A stretch of 64,000 nucleotides of DNA, taken from Mucilaginibacter gotjawali (GTDB lineage: Bacteria; Bacteroidota; Bacteroidia; Sphingobacteriales; Sphingobacteriaceae). The translations under genes and the position numbers were made by a program. The stretch is from assembly GCF_002355435.1 (NCBI RefSeq), contig NZ_AP017313.1, forward strand, positions 2,480,001 through 2,544,000, written 5' to 3'. The notes below the pieces were generated by a model. It was not told the DNA's origin, did not search any database, and worked only from the letters and a program-made list of their open reading frames with translations. Numbering within the stretch: the first letter of the stretch is position 1; every line of letters starts with the position of its first letter. Positions 17,505 to 28,067 of this stretch are shown one piece after another.

Positions 17505-19004
17505 TCAAACAATATATTCCTTTAATTCTTCCGCTATTTTCCTGTCATTCGCTAACCTGGGCACCTTATTCTGCCCGCCCAGTTTTCCCTGCGAACGCAT
17601 ATAATTGATAAAGGTATCCTTTTTCAGGCTTTGGATAACCAAAGGTTGCAAAATGTTACCCTCTATCAGGTCAAAATAATAAATATTTTTCTTTTGTAGG
17701 GCTTTGTCCACCTTTGAAGCAAATACTACCAGGTTATCAGGGGCCTTGCCAAACTCTATAAACCACTCGTGATAGGGTAATTCTCCTTTTGGCGGGTTAA
17801 CCTGCGGGGCAACGGTAAATTCAATCACATCCACTCCCTCTTCGTTAGCAACGCCCATTAACGCCTGTTCTACCTCTTCGCCGATGACATGCTCGCCAAA
17901 TGCTGAGATGTAATGTTTGATGCGCCCGCTCACCACAATTTTATAAGGGTTTTTGGAAACGAACTTAACCGTATCTCCCAAACTATAACCCCACAACCCG
18001 GCGCTGGTGTTTAATATTAATGCGTAATTTCTGTCAAGTTCAATATCTTTCAGGCTGATTCGGGTGGGATTTTCATTAAAGAATTCATCGGCCGGGATAA
18101 ATTCATAAAATATGCCTGAATCCACCATCAGCAATAAGCCTTTTTCCTTTTGCCTGTCCTGGAAAGCAATAAAACCTTCGGATGCCGGGTAGGTTTCTAT
18201 CGTATCTATGCCGAAGCCTATACTTTCTTCCATCCGGCCGCGGTAGGGCTCATAATTTACGCCGCCATGTACGTACAGTTTGAAATTTGGGAAAATGTCT
18301 TTGATCTTTTTGTCGCCGCAAACGGCAGAGAGCCGGTCGAAATACATCTGGCACCAGGGCGGGATCCCCGAGATGAGGCGCATGTCCTCATTTCTTGTTT
18401 CAGCCACAATGGCATCAACCTTTTGCTCCCAGTCGTCCATACAATTTACTTCGTAACTGGGCAGGCGGTTTTTTTGCAGGTAGCCGGGTACATGGTGCGC
18501 CACTATGCCTGATAAGCGACCAACAGAGATGCCTGCTTTCTTCTCCAATACAGGGCTGCCCTGCAGGAAGATCATTTTACCGTCAACAAAATCCGCTTTA
18601 CCTGTTTCGTAAATATAGCTCAGCAAAGCATTACGCGCAGCTTTAATATGCTCGGGCATGCTTTCTTTGGAGATGGGGATATATTTTACGCCTGATGTAG
18701 TGCCTGAAGTTTTTGCAAGGTATTCAGGCTTGCCGGGCCAAAGCACATTGGGTTCGCCCCTGGTTACGCGGTCAATGTAGGGGCGAAGATCTTCATAGTC
18801 ATGTACGGGCACGTTTTTTTTAAAATCCTCGTAACTTTTGATAGATGCAAACTGATGGGCTTTGCCAAATTCGGTTATTTTTGCCTGTGTAACCAGGTAC
18901 TCAAACGTTTTTTGCTGTAGTTCGACGGCATTAAAGCGAAGTTTGTTTAACCGGCGATTGATAAGCGCGGCAAAAGGTTTGCTGAGTGCAGCTTTTAGTC
19001 CCAT
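17505..19004 (-). CDS. GH3-family acyl-acid amido synthetase homologue
   Basis: 499 residues with the GH3 adenylating-enzyme signature: the ATP loop YLAKTSGTTSGVKYIPIS at about residues 95-112, then YPASEGFIAFQ and LWGYSLGDTVKF near the domain hinge. In plants these enzymes join acyl acids such as auxin or jasmonate to amino acids through an acyl-adenylate; bacterial substrates are largely unknown. The gene begins 3 bases after the upstream membrane-protein gene and shares a run with two glycosyltransferases, so an envelope or lipid role is possible. The fold is confident; the substrate is not. Confidence 0.88.
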   Translation of the reverse strand: MGLKAALSKPFAALINRRLNKLRFNAVELQQKTFEYLVTQAKITEFGKAHQFASIKSYEDFKKNVPVHDYEDLRPYIDRVTRGEPNVLWPGKPEYLAKTSGTTSGVKYIPISKESMPEHIKAARNALLSYIYETGKADFVDGKMIFLQGSPVLEKKAGISVGRLSGIVAHHVPGYLQKNRLPSYEVNCMDDWEQKVDAIVAETRNEDMRLISGIPPWCQMYFDRLSAVCGDKKIKDIFPNFKLYVHGGVNYEPYRGRMEESIGFGIDTIETYPASEGFIAFQDRQKEKGLLLMVDSGIFYEFIPADEFFNENPTRISLKDIELDRNYALILNTSAGLWGYSLGDTVKFVSKNPYKIVVSGRIKHYISAFGEHVIGEEVEQALMGVANEEGVDVIEFTVAPQVNPPKGELPYHEWFIEFGKAPDNLVVFASKVDKALQKKNIYYFDLIEGNILQPLVIQSLKKDTFINYMRSQGKLGGQNKVPRLANDRKIAEELKEYIV

Positions 19005-19007
19005 AGG

Positions 19008-19784
19008 TTAAACGGCTTCGGTAACATCATCATCCACATCAAGGTGGCTAAAAACCAACTTGCGATAGGTAACCATAATAATTACCTGCACGATGGGGAA
19101 TGCAATTACAAACCAAATATAAAAGGAAATTTTGAACAGAAAATCGAGATTATCTTTATTGGGTTTAAACAGGCTGAGTATCGAGACGATTGGAATTAAG
19201 GTTAATATCATAATGCCAACAATAATGACCCCGATAAATAATGTTTTGAAAAAATTATCTTTTGTGATGCCAAAGCTTTGTTTTAATGATTCAAATGGCT
19301 GGGAATCATCATCAACAATAAAACAAACACAGAATATTGACCTCACCAATAAAAACAGCACTAAAATCATCTCTAAAGTTTGTGCCAGGAATAAAAGGCC
19401 CTCGTAGTTTTCCAGGGGCCTGTTTACAAAAAACAGGATGACAACGAGCACCGTATAGGCGAAGGCAATGACCACAAAATTAAAAGTCATTTTAATGGAT
19501 GGCAGGATGTCCTTCAGCGAAAATTCATAAAACTCCTTGTCCATTAACGTTAAAATCAATTTATAAAAACTTAATGCCAGGTAGGATTGTGTGATCATTT
19601 GTAAAAAAAACAGGATCAAAAGGTTGAGCAAGCTGTCTTCAACAGTAAGGAAAAGGGTAATGAAGTTAATAAACCCATACACAAATAAAGAAAGCACCGA
19701 ATATATAATAAGAGTGACGAAGTTTTTCCTGAGAACCCCCCATGAAGCCTTTAAAGTATCAGCAATAGAAAAAGGATGGTACAT
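19008..19784 (-). CDS. Uncharacterised multi-pass membrane protein
   Basis: About 258 residues from MYHPFSIADTLKASWGVLRKNF. Six hydrophobic segments are visible, arranged roughly as pairs, with FESLKQSFGITKDNFFKTL between them. The two amphipathic repeats (ADTLKASWGVLRKNF and FESLKQSFGITKDNFF) resemble the internal repeats of glycerophosphodiester-phosphodiesterase-type membrane domains, but no catalytic domain is attached. The ATG overlaps the stop of the upstream glycosyltransferase by one base (TAATG), indicating translational coupling. GH3 follows after 3 bases. Confidence 0.75.
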   Translation of the reverse strand: MYHPFSIADTLKASWGVLRKNFVTLIIYSVLSLFVYGFINFITLFLTVEDSLLNLLILFFLQMITQSYLALSFYKLILTLMDKEFYEFSLKDILPSIKMTFNFVVIAFAYTVLVVILFFVNRPLENYEGLLFLAQTLEMILVLFLLVRSIFCVCFIVDDDSQPFESLKQSFGITKDNFFKTLFIGVIIVGIMILTLIPIVSILSLFKPNKDNLDFLFKISFYIWFVIAFPIVQVIIMVTYRKLVFSHLDVDDDVTEAV

Positions 19785-20752
19785 TATGATATTTTTAATA
19801 TTACCCGCTTGCAAAAATCCTGCATAAATCCAAATCCGTAGGCAATCAATAAGGTAAATGAAGCGATGATACTCAAAAATGCGATTTTAATTGATTTATT
19901 TTTCCACCAGGCATGAAAAAATACTAACAAAATATAACAGGCTAATATAAGGTTACTTAGCAGCCCTAAAGGGCGGTAAACAATGTTAGCCACTATTGTA
20001 AAAGCGAGGAAAAGGGTAAATGCCGCGGGAAAAAAATGAACCAGTTTTAAGCCCTTCGGGAAAAATTTGTAAACGTTGATCCTGGCCCTGCCAAAAAAAT
20101 GCAGTTGTTTATAGAATTTTAAAAAGTTAGTACGGCGTTTATGGTAAACTTTCGCTTCAGGGATCAGTCCGATCTTAAAGCCCTGTGAATGAATGCGGAT
20201 GCTGTATTCAATATCCTCGCCAAGGCGGGTAATGATAAAACCGCCTGCCTTTTCCCAAACCTGCCGGGATATGCCCATATTAAAGCTACGTGGATGGAAT
20301 TGCCCTATGCTTTTTTTACTGCCGCGGGTACCGCCGGTGGTAAAAGGGGAGGTCATGGCATAACTGATAGCTTTTTGGATTGGGGTAAAGGAATGATGTG
20401 AATCATCGGGGCCGCCGTAGGCATCCAGGTAGTTTTTTGCCAGTGAATCGTTTACAATTTGCAGGTAGTCTTCGGGGATCAGGCAATCTGAGTCAAAAAT
20501 TACAAAATAGTCGCCCTTAGCCCGTTCAAAACCAAAATTCCGGGTAAAGCCCTGGCCCTCGTTCTTCTTTACAAAATACTTAATGTTCAGCTGATCCGAA
20601 AAGCTTTTTACAATTTCCCCGGCATCCTCAATTGAACCATCCTCAATTACCAAAACCTCAAACTGCTTATAGGTTTGTTGGGTAAGTGTTTCCAGCAGTT
20701 CTTTGATCTCCTGCGGGCGGTTGTATAGAGGGATGATGATGGAAAAAAACAT
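19784..20752 (-). CDS. Family 2 glycosyltransferase with C-terminal membrane helices
   Basis: 322 residues. The GT-A fold begins MFFSIIIPLYNRPQEIKELL; the nucleotide-sugar DxD equivalent is FDSDC, and LGEDIEYSIRIHSQG carries the ED acceptor motif. Three hydrophobic segments lie in the last 90 residues, so it is an inner-membrane enzyme with a cytoplasmic catalytic domain. It should add a sugar to a lipid or polysaccharide acceptor that cannot be specified. It is coupled by a one-base overlap to the following membrane-protein gene. Confidence 0.9.
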   Translation of the reverse strand: MFFSIIIPLYNRPQEIKELLETLTQQTYKQFEVLVIEDGSIEDAGEIVKSFSDQLNIKYFVKKNEGQGFTRNFGFERAKGDYFVIFDSDCLIPEDYLQIVNDSLAKNYLDAYGGPDDSHHSFTPIQKAISYAMTSPFTTGGTRGSKKSIGQFHPRSFNMGISRQVWEKAGGFIITRLGEDIEYSIRIHSQGFKIGLIPEAKVYHKRRTNFLKFYKQLHFFGRARINVYKFFPKGLKLVHFFPAAFTLFLAFTIVANIVYRPLGLLSNLILACYILLVFFHAWWKNKSIKIAFLSIIASFTLLIAYGFGFMQDFCKRVILKIS

Positions 20753-20759
20753 TTTTGTT

Positions 20760-20902
20760 TAGACGTGAGATGTGAGATATGAGATATGAGACATAACAAA
20801 AACGTGAGAATCAAGACTCAACATTAACCAGGCTTTTTTGCTAACAAAATTCAATTCAAATATTTTAAATCTCATATCTCAAATCTCACGTCTCATATCT
20901 AA
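20760..20902. repeat. Intergenic inverted-repeat element
   Basis: AGACGTGAGATGTGAGATAT at 20761-20780 is mirrored by CTCATATCTCAAATCTCACG and TCTCATATCT at 20871-20900. The inner part has AACGTGAGAATCAAGACTCA. The two ends form an imperfect inverted repeat of about 140 bp that fills the gap between the two glycosyltransferase genes. It looks like a small non-autonomous element. Confidence 0.6.
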
Positions 20903-20903
20903 A

Positions 20904-21857
20904 TTAAATCACCTCTTCCACCTGGTACTTGTTTCTTTCGGGCGCGCTGCGTGAAACCAGTTCGGCAACAAAACCGGTTAAAAATAGCTGCGAGCCTAAT
21001 ATAATAGCCACCAGGGCTAAATAGAATAAGGGCTGTGCAGTTACATCACGCGTAACTTTTATGCCATGTGCTATGGCGTATAATTTATCCCAGATGATCC
21101 AGCATACCATTACCGTTCCTGCTAAAAAGCTTAAGGTACCCATAGTACCAAAAAAGTGCATCGGGCGTTTGCCGAATTTGCCGACAAAAAATATCGACAT
21201 TAAATCAAGCAGCCCGTTGATGAAGCGGCTGATGCCGAATTTGGTTTTACCATATTTACGCGGCCGGTGCTCAACTATCTGTTCGCCTATTTTCACAAAA
21301 CCGGCCCATTTGGCTATTACCGGGATATAACGGTGCATTTCGCCGTAAACCTCAATATTCTTCACCACCGCCTTGCGATAGGCTTTCAGCCCGCAGTTAA
21401 AATCGTGCAGGTTATGGATGCCGCTCATGCGGCGGGTGGCTGCGTTGTATATTTTTGTGGGGATAGTTTTGCTTAAAGGATCGTGCCGTTTTGCTTTCCA
21501 GCCTGAAATTAAATCATATTTTTCTTCAGTAATACGCCTGTAAAGTTCAGGGATCTCATCGGGGCTGTCCTGGAGGTCGGCGTCCATGGTAATCACTACC
21601 TCGCCTTCGGCAGCTTCAAACCCAACATTTAAAGCAGCTGATTTACCGTAGTTGCGCCTGAATTTGATGCCTTTTATAAAGGGATTGTTTTTATGCAACT
21701 TGCGGATCATTTCCCAGGAGCCATCGCTGCTGCCATCGTCAACCAGGATGATCTCATAGGTAAAACGGTTATTATCCATCACGCCACTTATCCATGAGGT
21801 AAGCTCGGGTAACGATTCTATTTCATCGTAAAGCGGTACTACAACTGATATGTCCAT
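20904..21857 (-). CDS. Family 2 glycosyltransferase, DPM1/GtrB-like
   Basis: 317 residues. The catalytic domain starts MDISVVVPLYDEIESLPEL with the DDGSSDGSW and MDADLQDSP motifs and HDFNCGLKAYR. Two C-terminal membrane helices (MGTLSFLAGTVMVCWIIW and PLFYLALVAIILGSQLFLTG) give the layout of polyprenyl-phosphate sugar transferases such as GtrB, ArnC and dolichol-phosphate mannose synthase. It probably loads a sugar onto undecaprenyl phosphate at the inner membrane. The 287-bp region upstream, shared with the divergent M1 peptidase gene, is AT-rich with short GTTGATTAGGTT-type repeats and no gene. Confidence 0.92.
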   Translation of the reverse strand: MDISVVVPLYDEIESLPELTSWISGVMDNNRFTYEIILVDDGSSDGSWEMIRKLHKNNPFIKGIKFRRNYGKSAALNVGFEAAEGEVVITMDADLQDSPDEIPELYRRITEEKYDLISGWKAKRHDPLSKTIPTKIYNAATRRMSGIHNLHDFNCGLKAYRKAVVKNIEVYGEMHRYIPVIAKWAGFVKIGEQIVEHRPRKYGKTKFGISRFINGLLDLMSIFFVGKFGKRPMHFFGTMGTLSFLAGTVMVCWIIWDKLYAIAHGIKVTRDVTAQPLFYLALVAIILGSQLFLTGFVAELVSRSAPERNKYQVEEVI

Positions 21858-22144
21858 TGCTGCGCAAAAGTATAAAAAAGTTGATTAGGTTTATCGCGTT
21901 GATTAAGTTGAAATGTCATTTAGCCATTGTTCGCCAGAAATGGTCAGTGGGTTTAACGGTTTAAAGAGCAGCATTATTTTAATTATCCTTTTTACTGTAA
22001 CGTTTTTATTTTTACTTCGTCAAAACAAATATTTATCTGTAGTATTATATATTTTGTTAAAAAAAATCAACCAGCCCTAATAACTTATTCAAACACAATC
22101 AACAAAATCCCTATCTTGCCTTTAAATTATCAAAAAATCCAACT

Positions 22145-24748
22145 ATGAAATTTTTTAAAGTAAGCCTGTCACTTTTTTTATGCGCAGGTATTTTTACAGC
22201 AAATGCGCAAACTGACCAGGCGCCAACTAAATATGATCAGCACAAAGTATTTTCCCCTTTGTTTTACCCGGGTAATGGCAACGAGTTTAGAGAAGCTTCG
22301 GGCACCCCTGGGCCCAAATACTGGCAAAACCGTGCAGATTACAAACTAAACGTCACCCTGGATACCGCCAAACACCAGGTGAGCGGCACGGCACGGATTA
22401 CTTATACCAATAACAGCCCCGACCCGCTGGGTTTTTTATGGCTGCAGGTAGAGCAAAATATTTATCGTGAAGATTCGCGCGGAGAAGCTACCAGCCCCGT
22501 TGAAGGTGGCCGCTTTAATAACAAAGTGTTTACCGACGGCGACCAGATCAAAGGCGTTTATGTGATCAAAAATGGTAAAGCTGAAAAAGTAGATTATGTA
22601 ATTACGGATACCCGTATGCAGATCAAGCTAAATGACACGCTGCGTGCCGGTGGCAGCAAAATCGACCTGAAAATTGATTATGCTTTTGATGTACCGGAAT
22701 ATGGTACCGACCGCATGGGCCGCAAGCTCTATAAAAATGGCTGGGTGTATGAAATTGCCCAGTGGTACCCGCGTATGGAAGTTTATGACGATGTTACCGG
22801 CTGGAATGTGATCCCTTATATGGGCGCATCGGAGTTTTACCTGGAGTATGGTAATTTTGACTATACCGTAACTGCACCCGCCAGTATGGTGGTGGTAGGT
22901 TCAGGTGAATTACTTAACCCTGCTGAAGTTTTAACGCCAAAAATGATTGGCCGCCTGGCTGTTGCAAAGGGCAGCGACAAAACGGTAATGATAAAGGATT
23001 CCGTTGATTTGGCCAGCAAAGATTCATATCCTGCAAAAGCGAGCCTTACCTGGCATTTTTTCTGTAAAAACTCCCGCGATGTTAGCTGGGCCGCTTCGAA
23101 AGCATTTTTATGGGATGCCGCCAGGATCAACCTGCCAAGCGGGAAAAAAGCGTTGGCGCAATCAGTTTACCCTATTGAAAGCAAAGGCGAAAAAGCCTGG
23201 AGCCGGTCTACCGAATATGTAAAAGGCGCTATTGAATTATATTCAACCGAATGGTACGAATATACTTACCCGGTGGCAACCAACGTTGGCGGCATCGTTG
23301 GCGGTATGGAATACCCCGGTATTGTTTTTTGTTCGTCTGAGAGCCAGACAGGCGGGTTGTGGGAAGTAACCAACCACGAATTTGGCCATAACTGGTTCCC
23401 GATGATTGTTGGGTCGAACGAACGCAAATATGCGTGGATGGATGAAGGTTTTAACACCTTTATTAATAAGGTTGATACTAAAGTGTTTAATAAAGGCGAA
23501 TATTATGACCCGCAGGACGCGCAAAAATTAGCGCAGGCCATGTTTAGCCCTGACGCCGACCCGATAATGAGCACGCCTGACGTGATACAGCCTAACTACC
23601 TTGGTTTTGCCGCTTATGAAAAACCTGCAATGGGTTTAACCATTTTGCGTGAACAGATCTTAGGCGAAGAGCGTTTTGATTATGCATTCCGTACCTATAT
23701 AAAACGCTGGGCATTTAAACATCCTACCCCATGGGACTTTTTCCACTCGATGGATAATGCCGCGGGCGAAGACCTGAGCTGGTTCTGGAACGAGTGGTTT
23801 TTGACTACATCGAAACTGGATCAGTCGTTAAAAGCGATTGATTATGTGGGCAATGATCCTTCAAAAGGGGCATTGATCACCATTGAAAATCTTGAAGGCA
23901 TGGCATTGCCGGTAACCATTTTTGTACAGGAAGATAACGGCAAAACCGGGACAGTGAAACTGCCTGCAGAGATCTGGCAGCGCGGCGGCACCTGGACCTT
24001 TGCCTATAAATCAACTTCGAAAATAACTTATGCGACGATAGACCCGGATCATGTTTTACCGGATGTTAATCCTGATAACAATTCGCTGGCGGGAAGCCCG
24101 ATGCCCAAAGGCATAACAGCGGCTGCGGTTGTTAAAACGTACATAGACGCTATCGGCGGCGAGGAAAGAATAAAAGATATTAAAGACCTCACAACAAATT
24201 CAGAAGGAGTGATCCAGGGATTTCATATCCTGAGGGTAAATAAATATAAAACCCCTGGCAAGTTTTTACAGGATGTAACTGTGCCTGCGTTCAATAACTT
24301 TAATGCGGCCCATATCGTTATCATGGGTGATAGCGTGTCGCTCCAGCTTAACGGCCGTAAATCGCCATTGAGCAGCAAGTCTGAAAAAGGCGCTGTTATG
24401 GCACGGTATAAACTTTTCCCCGAACTGGATTTTAACAAACCGGGCTATACCTTGCAGCTGGATTCAGCTATAAAAGTTATTAACGGGCAGTTAGCTTATC
24501 TTATAACAGTTACCAACCCCGATGGCATCAGGGTTAAATATTATTACGACCAGAAAACTGGATTAAAAGTAAAACAGTTTACTGACGTGGTGAACAGCAC
24601 CCGGATGGAATTTAAAGATTACCGCAACATTAATACCGGTGTTAAAATACCATTTGATGAAACCAGCAGCATTAACGGCGAGCCGATTGATTATAAACTA
24701 TCAAGCGCTACTGCGAATACTGGTTTAGGAGATGATATATTTAAGTAG
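22145..24748 (+). CDS. Secreted M1 family aminopeptidase
   Basis: 867 residues with a signal peptide (cleavage near ANAQ). The gluzincin site is H411-E-F-G-H415 with the third ligand E434 (WMDEGFNTF), 18 residues after the second His as in M1 peptidases. The usual exopeptidase GxMEN motif appears as VGGMEYPG, which is typical of Bacteroidota homologues. A C-terminal region after about residue 650 resembles a lipoprotein-carrier-like beta domain ([16 protein letters not shown]). It should trim N-terminal residues from peptides in the periplasm. Confidence 0.92.
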   Translation: MKFFKVSLSLFLCAGIFTANAQTDQAPTKYDQHKVFSPLFYPGNGNEFREASGTPGPKYWQNRADYKLNVTLDTAKHQVSGTARITYTNNSPDPLGFLWLQVEQNIYREDSRGEATSPVEGGRFNNKVFTDGDQIKGVYVIKNGKAEKVDYVITDTRMQIKLNDTLRAGGSKIDLKIDYAFDVPEYGTDRMGRKLYKNGWVYEIAQWYPRMEVYDDVTGWNVIPYMGASEFYLEYGNFDYTVTAPASMVVVGSGELLNPAEVLTPKMIGRLAVAKGSDKTVMIKDSVDLASKDSYPAKASLTWHFFCKNSRDVSWAASKAFLWDAARINLPSGKKALAQSVYPIESKGEKAWSRSTEYVKGAIELYSTEWYEYTYPVATNVGGIVGGMEYPGIVFCSSESQTGGLWEVTNHEFGHNWFPMIVGSNERKYAWMDEGFNTFINKVDTKVFNKGEYYDPQDAQKLAQAMFSPDADPIMSTPDVIQPNYLGFAAYEKPAMGLTILREQILGEERFDYAFRTYIKRWAFKHPTPWDFFHSMDNAAGEDLSWFWNEWFLTTSKLDQSLKAIDYVGNDPSKGALITIENLEGMALPVTIFVQEDNGKTGTVKLPAEIWQRGGTWTFAYKSTSKITYATIDPDHVLPDVNPDNNSLAGSPMPKGITAAAVVKTYIDAIGGEERIKDIKDLTTNSEGVIQGFHILRVNKYKTPGKFLQDVTVPAFNNFNAAHIVIMGDSVSLQLNGRKSPLSSKSEKGAVMARYKLFPELDFNKPGYTLQLDSAIKVINGQLAYLITVTNPDGIRVKYYYDQKTGLKVKQFTDVVNSTRMEFKDYRNINTGVKIPFDETSSINGEPIDYKLSSATANTGLGDDIFK

Positions 24749-24791
24749 GCTTATGGTTCATGGATCATAGTTCATGAAAAGCATAATAAAA

Positions 24792-24826
24792 AACAGCCCG
24801 GCGCAAATGTGCCGGGTTGTTTGTTT
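24792..24826 (+). terminator. Terminator after the M1 peptidase gene
   Basis: AACAGCCCGGC pairs with GCCGGGTTGTT, followed by TGTTTT. Confidence 0.75.
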
Positions 24827-24904
24827 TCCAGGCTATATGTTTTTTATACTTGGTTAATAATTTATAAAAGACGATAGTTATCTTCACCGGATAATTTATA
24901 ATCC

Positions 24905-25855
24905 ATGTTAAAACCTGCCTTTGCCGCATTTTTGTTCCTGTTTTTGTTTAATACAACTTTTGCACAAAAAAGGGACACGCTTATGTATGCCCTGAAATAT
25001 CCAAATCAATTGGTTTCTACTAAAGACAGCGCCGATTTTTTCAGAATGTTGCTGCCTCCGGACACGACGGTCGATAAGAACCTGTATGTTGTACAGGAGT
25101 TTTATAAAAATGGAAAGCTCAAGTTAATAGGTGGGTCGTATACCAATGCAATGAATATGGTTTACCATAGGGGCATTATTTCTTATTTTCAAAACGGGCA
25201 CAAAAAAATGATTGAAAACTATGAAGACGGAGAAAAATCCGGGTCGGAGGTGGCGTATTACCCAAACGGAAAAGTATATACTATTGAAATTTACACACCG
25301 GGTAAGGCGCCTATTTTGCAGCAATGCAATGATTCTACGGGTAAGGTGTTAACTGAAAATGGGAATGGAAAATGGATAGATTATTTCGATGATGAATTTA
25401 AAAAGAATTATGTTGAGGGCATGGTAAAGAATGGCCAAAAAGATGGCCGCTGGAATGGTGTGGTTAGGGATTCAGTGCCCTTTGTGTTTGTTTATAAGTT
25501 TAACAATGTGATTTCTTCGACTATGCCGACCAAAACAGGCGTTACTCACGTTGAAGTCGACGGACAATTTCCAGGTGGCCCGCAATCTTTTCACAGATTT
25601 ATTAATCATTTCAAGCAATATCCTGAAGGCGCTAAAGAAGCTGGTATTAAAGGTGCTGTTAAAATTGGTTTTATTGTTGAAGGTGACGGCAGTCTCAGCA
25701 ATTTCAGAGTGTTAGAAAGTTTGGGATATGGATGTGACGAAGAAGCCATAAGGGTTATAAAATCATCGCCCAAATGGAGACCGTATCAGTATGATGGAAT
25801 GTTTTTGCGACACAATTATGTCGTATCGGTTGATTTTGGGCCAGAGGGTAACTAA
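24905..25855 (+). CDS. YwqK-repeat / TonB_C-like secreted protein, array member 1
   Basis: 316 residues: signal peptide (LKPAFAAFLFLFLFNTTFAQ), then YwqK-type repeats (NGKLKLIGG, FQNGHKKMIENYEDGEKSG, YYPNGKVY), then a TonB C-terminal-like domain starting near VDGQFPGGPQSFHRFI and ending in ESLGYGCDEEAIRVIKSSPKWRPY. It is intact. There is no anchor helix or proline-rich linker, so it is probably periplasmic or surface-exposed rather than an energy transducer. It is the first of four tandem paralogues reading the same way with spacers of 22 to 133 bases. Confidence 0.82.
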   Translation: MLKPAFAAFLFLFLFNTTFAQKRDTLMYALKYPNQLVSTKDSADFFRMLLPPDTTVDKNLYVVQEFYKNGKLKLIGGSYTNAMNMVYHRGIISYFQNGHKKMIENYEDGEKSGSEVAYYPNGKVYTIEIYTPGKAPILQQCNDSTGKVLTENGNGKWIDYFDDEFKKNYVEGMVKNGQKDGRWNGVVRDSVPFVFVYKFNNVISSTMPTKTGVTHVEVDGQFPGGPQSFHRFINHFKQYPEGAKEAGIKGAVKIGFIVEGDGSLSNFRVLESLGYGCDEEAIRVIKSSPKWRPYQYDGMFLRHNYVVSVDFGPEGN

Positions 25856-25930
25856 TCATTTTGGTATTTCTTCGACTCATTAACGTTAAACAAAAAAGTA
25901 TATTTACCTTAACGCAAATTTTAAAAGTTC

Positions 25931-26922
25931 ATGTTAAAACCGTTCCTTATTATAATAGTATATTTGCTTTTATTTAACACGGTAGTTGCACAAAAAAAAG
26001 ACACAGCCGTATACTTTATAAAAAAATCCGGGTATCTTCAAAAAAATGCCCCCGGTGCTGATTTTATAATTATGATATCACCCCCTGATACCAGCGTTAA
26101 TAAAAACCTGTATATGGTTAACACGTATTATCCAAGTGGGAAGATCAGGTACATCAGCAGTGCCACATCAAAAAAATTACAGCCGATCGATCCGAAATCA
26201 CCCGGTTATGTGAAGCCTTTATTGCAGGGTCAATTTATTTCTTTTTTCAAAACGGGCATAAAATGCAGATCGCAAACTATGAAAACGGGGATTTGAGTGG
26301 CGATGAAACCGACTATTACCCCAATGGAAAGGTCTATTGTACAAAAACGCATATCAGCGATAAAAAAACAATATTTAATTCATGCCTGGATTCTACCGGG
26401 AAGGTTTTAGTTGAAAATGGCAATGGGAAATGGTTAAGTTTTGAAGATGAAAATTTTAAAAACTATTTTACAGGCGATGTTATTAATGGTTTGCCGGAGG
26501 GCGACTGGCAAGGCAAACGTAATGATACAATAAATACATTTGAGAAGTTTCAAAATGGCAAACTAAAATGTGCCGGAAGTATTGAAAGTTCGGGTCGCAG
26601 GGTATATTATAAAGTTGATGTCAATCCTGAATATCCTGGCGGCCTGGAGGGATTTTATAGGTTTTTGGGGACAACTATTCGATACCCTCCTGATGCACGT
26701 GATATGAATATCCAGGGCACCGTAGTTATAACCTTTATCGTTGATGAAAACGGTGTACTGGGTGGTCTTTTTGTCGCAAAAAGCCTTAGCCCGGATATAG
26801 ATCAGGAGGCAATACGGGTTATATCACTTTCGCCAAAATGGAAGCCAGGAGTGTATGAGGGTAAGGCCGTGCCAGTTATGTATAGTGTCCCCATTGGCTT
26901 TACACTATCGAAAGAAAGATAA
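25931..26922 (+). pseudogene. YwqK/TonB_C-like protein, array member 2, frameshifted
   Basis: The N-terminal part (25931-26296) carries the signal peptide and first repeats. After LQGQFISFF the frame shifts, and the expected continuation QNGHKMQIANYENGD is found in the next frame, which stays open to the stop at 26922. One extra T in the six-T run at 26242-26247 would restore a full protein of about 330 residues that matches its neighbours throughout. The downstream part has an in-frame ATG at 26263, so a shorter product without signal peptide could still be made. Either a recent mutation or a sequencing error in the homopolymer explains this. Confidence 0.82.
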
Positions 26923-27055
26923 AACGAACTCAATTTCTAAACGCGCAGGTGTTTTTTATTAAATCAAGCACCCAAATGTTAAACGGTTTGTTTAAATGGC
27001 GTTTATTTTTGTTCATTTTAAACGGGAAGAGTATCTTAACCAAAATTTAAACTCC

Positions 27056-28045
27056 ATGCTAAAACCTGCCTTTGTTGCACTGATTTGCTTTTTCCTTATA
27101 GATGCTGCATTAGCGCAAAAACGGGATACCACGGTTTATTATCTAAAGGCTGATGGCCGTCCTACTTCTATTGTTGATAGTGCCGATGTCATTATTACCT
27201 TTTTGTCTCCCGATACAAGTATCAACAAGGACCTGTTCATCGTTCAGGCCTATTATCCAAACGGAAAGATCAAGTATATCGCTAATTCCGAAACCAATAA
27301 ACTAAAGCCGATTGATTCTGCAATACCCTATTATTTTAAGCCGAATCTTCAGGGGCAATATATCGCGTACTTCCAAAATGGGCATAAGAAACAAATAGCA
27401 ACCTTTGAAAATGGTGAACAGGTGGGGGATGAAATATCCTATTATCCCAATGGAAAGTTCTTTTGTATGAAGCGTTGCATGAAAAATAACTATTTGTTAA
27501 AGAGTTGTGCAGATTCAACAGGCGCCGTTTTATCCGGGGATGGCAAGGGGAAATGGATTGATTTTAGCGATGATAGTTTCATGCATTACATGGCCGGAGA
27601 TATTAAAGATGGATTTCGTGAAGGAAAATGGTTGGGTGTAAATAGTGACCTGGTGAAAGTGTTTTGCAATTATGTTGATAACAGGATAACGTCGTCGGGA
27701 TATTACGATGAATCCGGGGCCGAAATATACAACCATGCTGAAGTCGCCCCTGAATTTCCCGGCGGCCAGCCTCAGTTGTTTGCGTATTTAGGAGGTATTA
27801 TATTAAAGGCAGAACAGGCGCAGGGGTATCATGTGCGTGGCCGGGTTATTGTCAATTTTATCGTGGACGAATTAGGCAAACTCAATCATATTGCGGTTAA
27901 AGGGAAATTCGGCAGCGAAATTAGCGATGAATTAGCCACCCGGATACAGCGCTCGCCGAAATGGAAACCCGGAGCAATGAACGGCAAGCCCGTAAAGGTA
28001 AATTTCACTGTTGACTTTACTTTTAACGGCACCATGATTAACTGA
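27056..28045 (+). CDS. YwqK-repeat / TonB_C-like secreted protein, array member 3
   Basis: 329 residues from MLKPAFVALI; the family signal peptide starts here, so the in-frame ATG at 26996 is rejected. Layout as in member 1: repeats FQNGHKKQIATFENGEQVGD and YYPNGKFF, then PEFPGGQPQLFAYLGG and a TonB_C-like end with IQRSPKWKPGAMNGKPVKVNF. It is intact. It is closest in the N-terminal half to member 2 (shared TYYPSGKI/AYYPNGKI and LQGQ segments), which suggests a stepwise tandem duplication. Confidence 0.82.
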   Translation: MLKPAFVALICFFLIDAALAQKRDTTVYYLKADGRPTSIVDSADVIITFLSPDTSINKDLFIVQAYYPNGKIKYIANSETNKLKPIDSAIPYYFKPNLQGQYIAYFQNGHKKQIATFENGEQVGDEISYYPNGKFFCMKRCMKNNYLLKSCADSTGAVLSGDGKGKWIDFSDDSFMHYMAGDIKDGFREGKWLGVNSDLVKVFCNYVDNRITSSGYYDESGAEIYNHAEVAPEFPGGQPQLFAYLGGIILKAEQAQGYHVRGRVIVNFIVDELGKLNHIAVKGKFGSEISDELATRIQRSPKWKPGAMNGKPVKVNFTVDFTFNGTMIN

Positions 28046-28067
28046 TAACAGAGGTAATATTTAAAGA

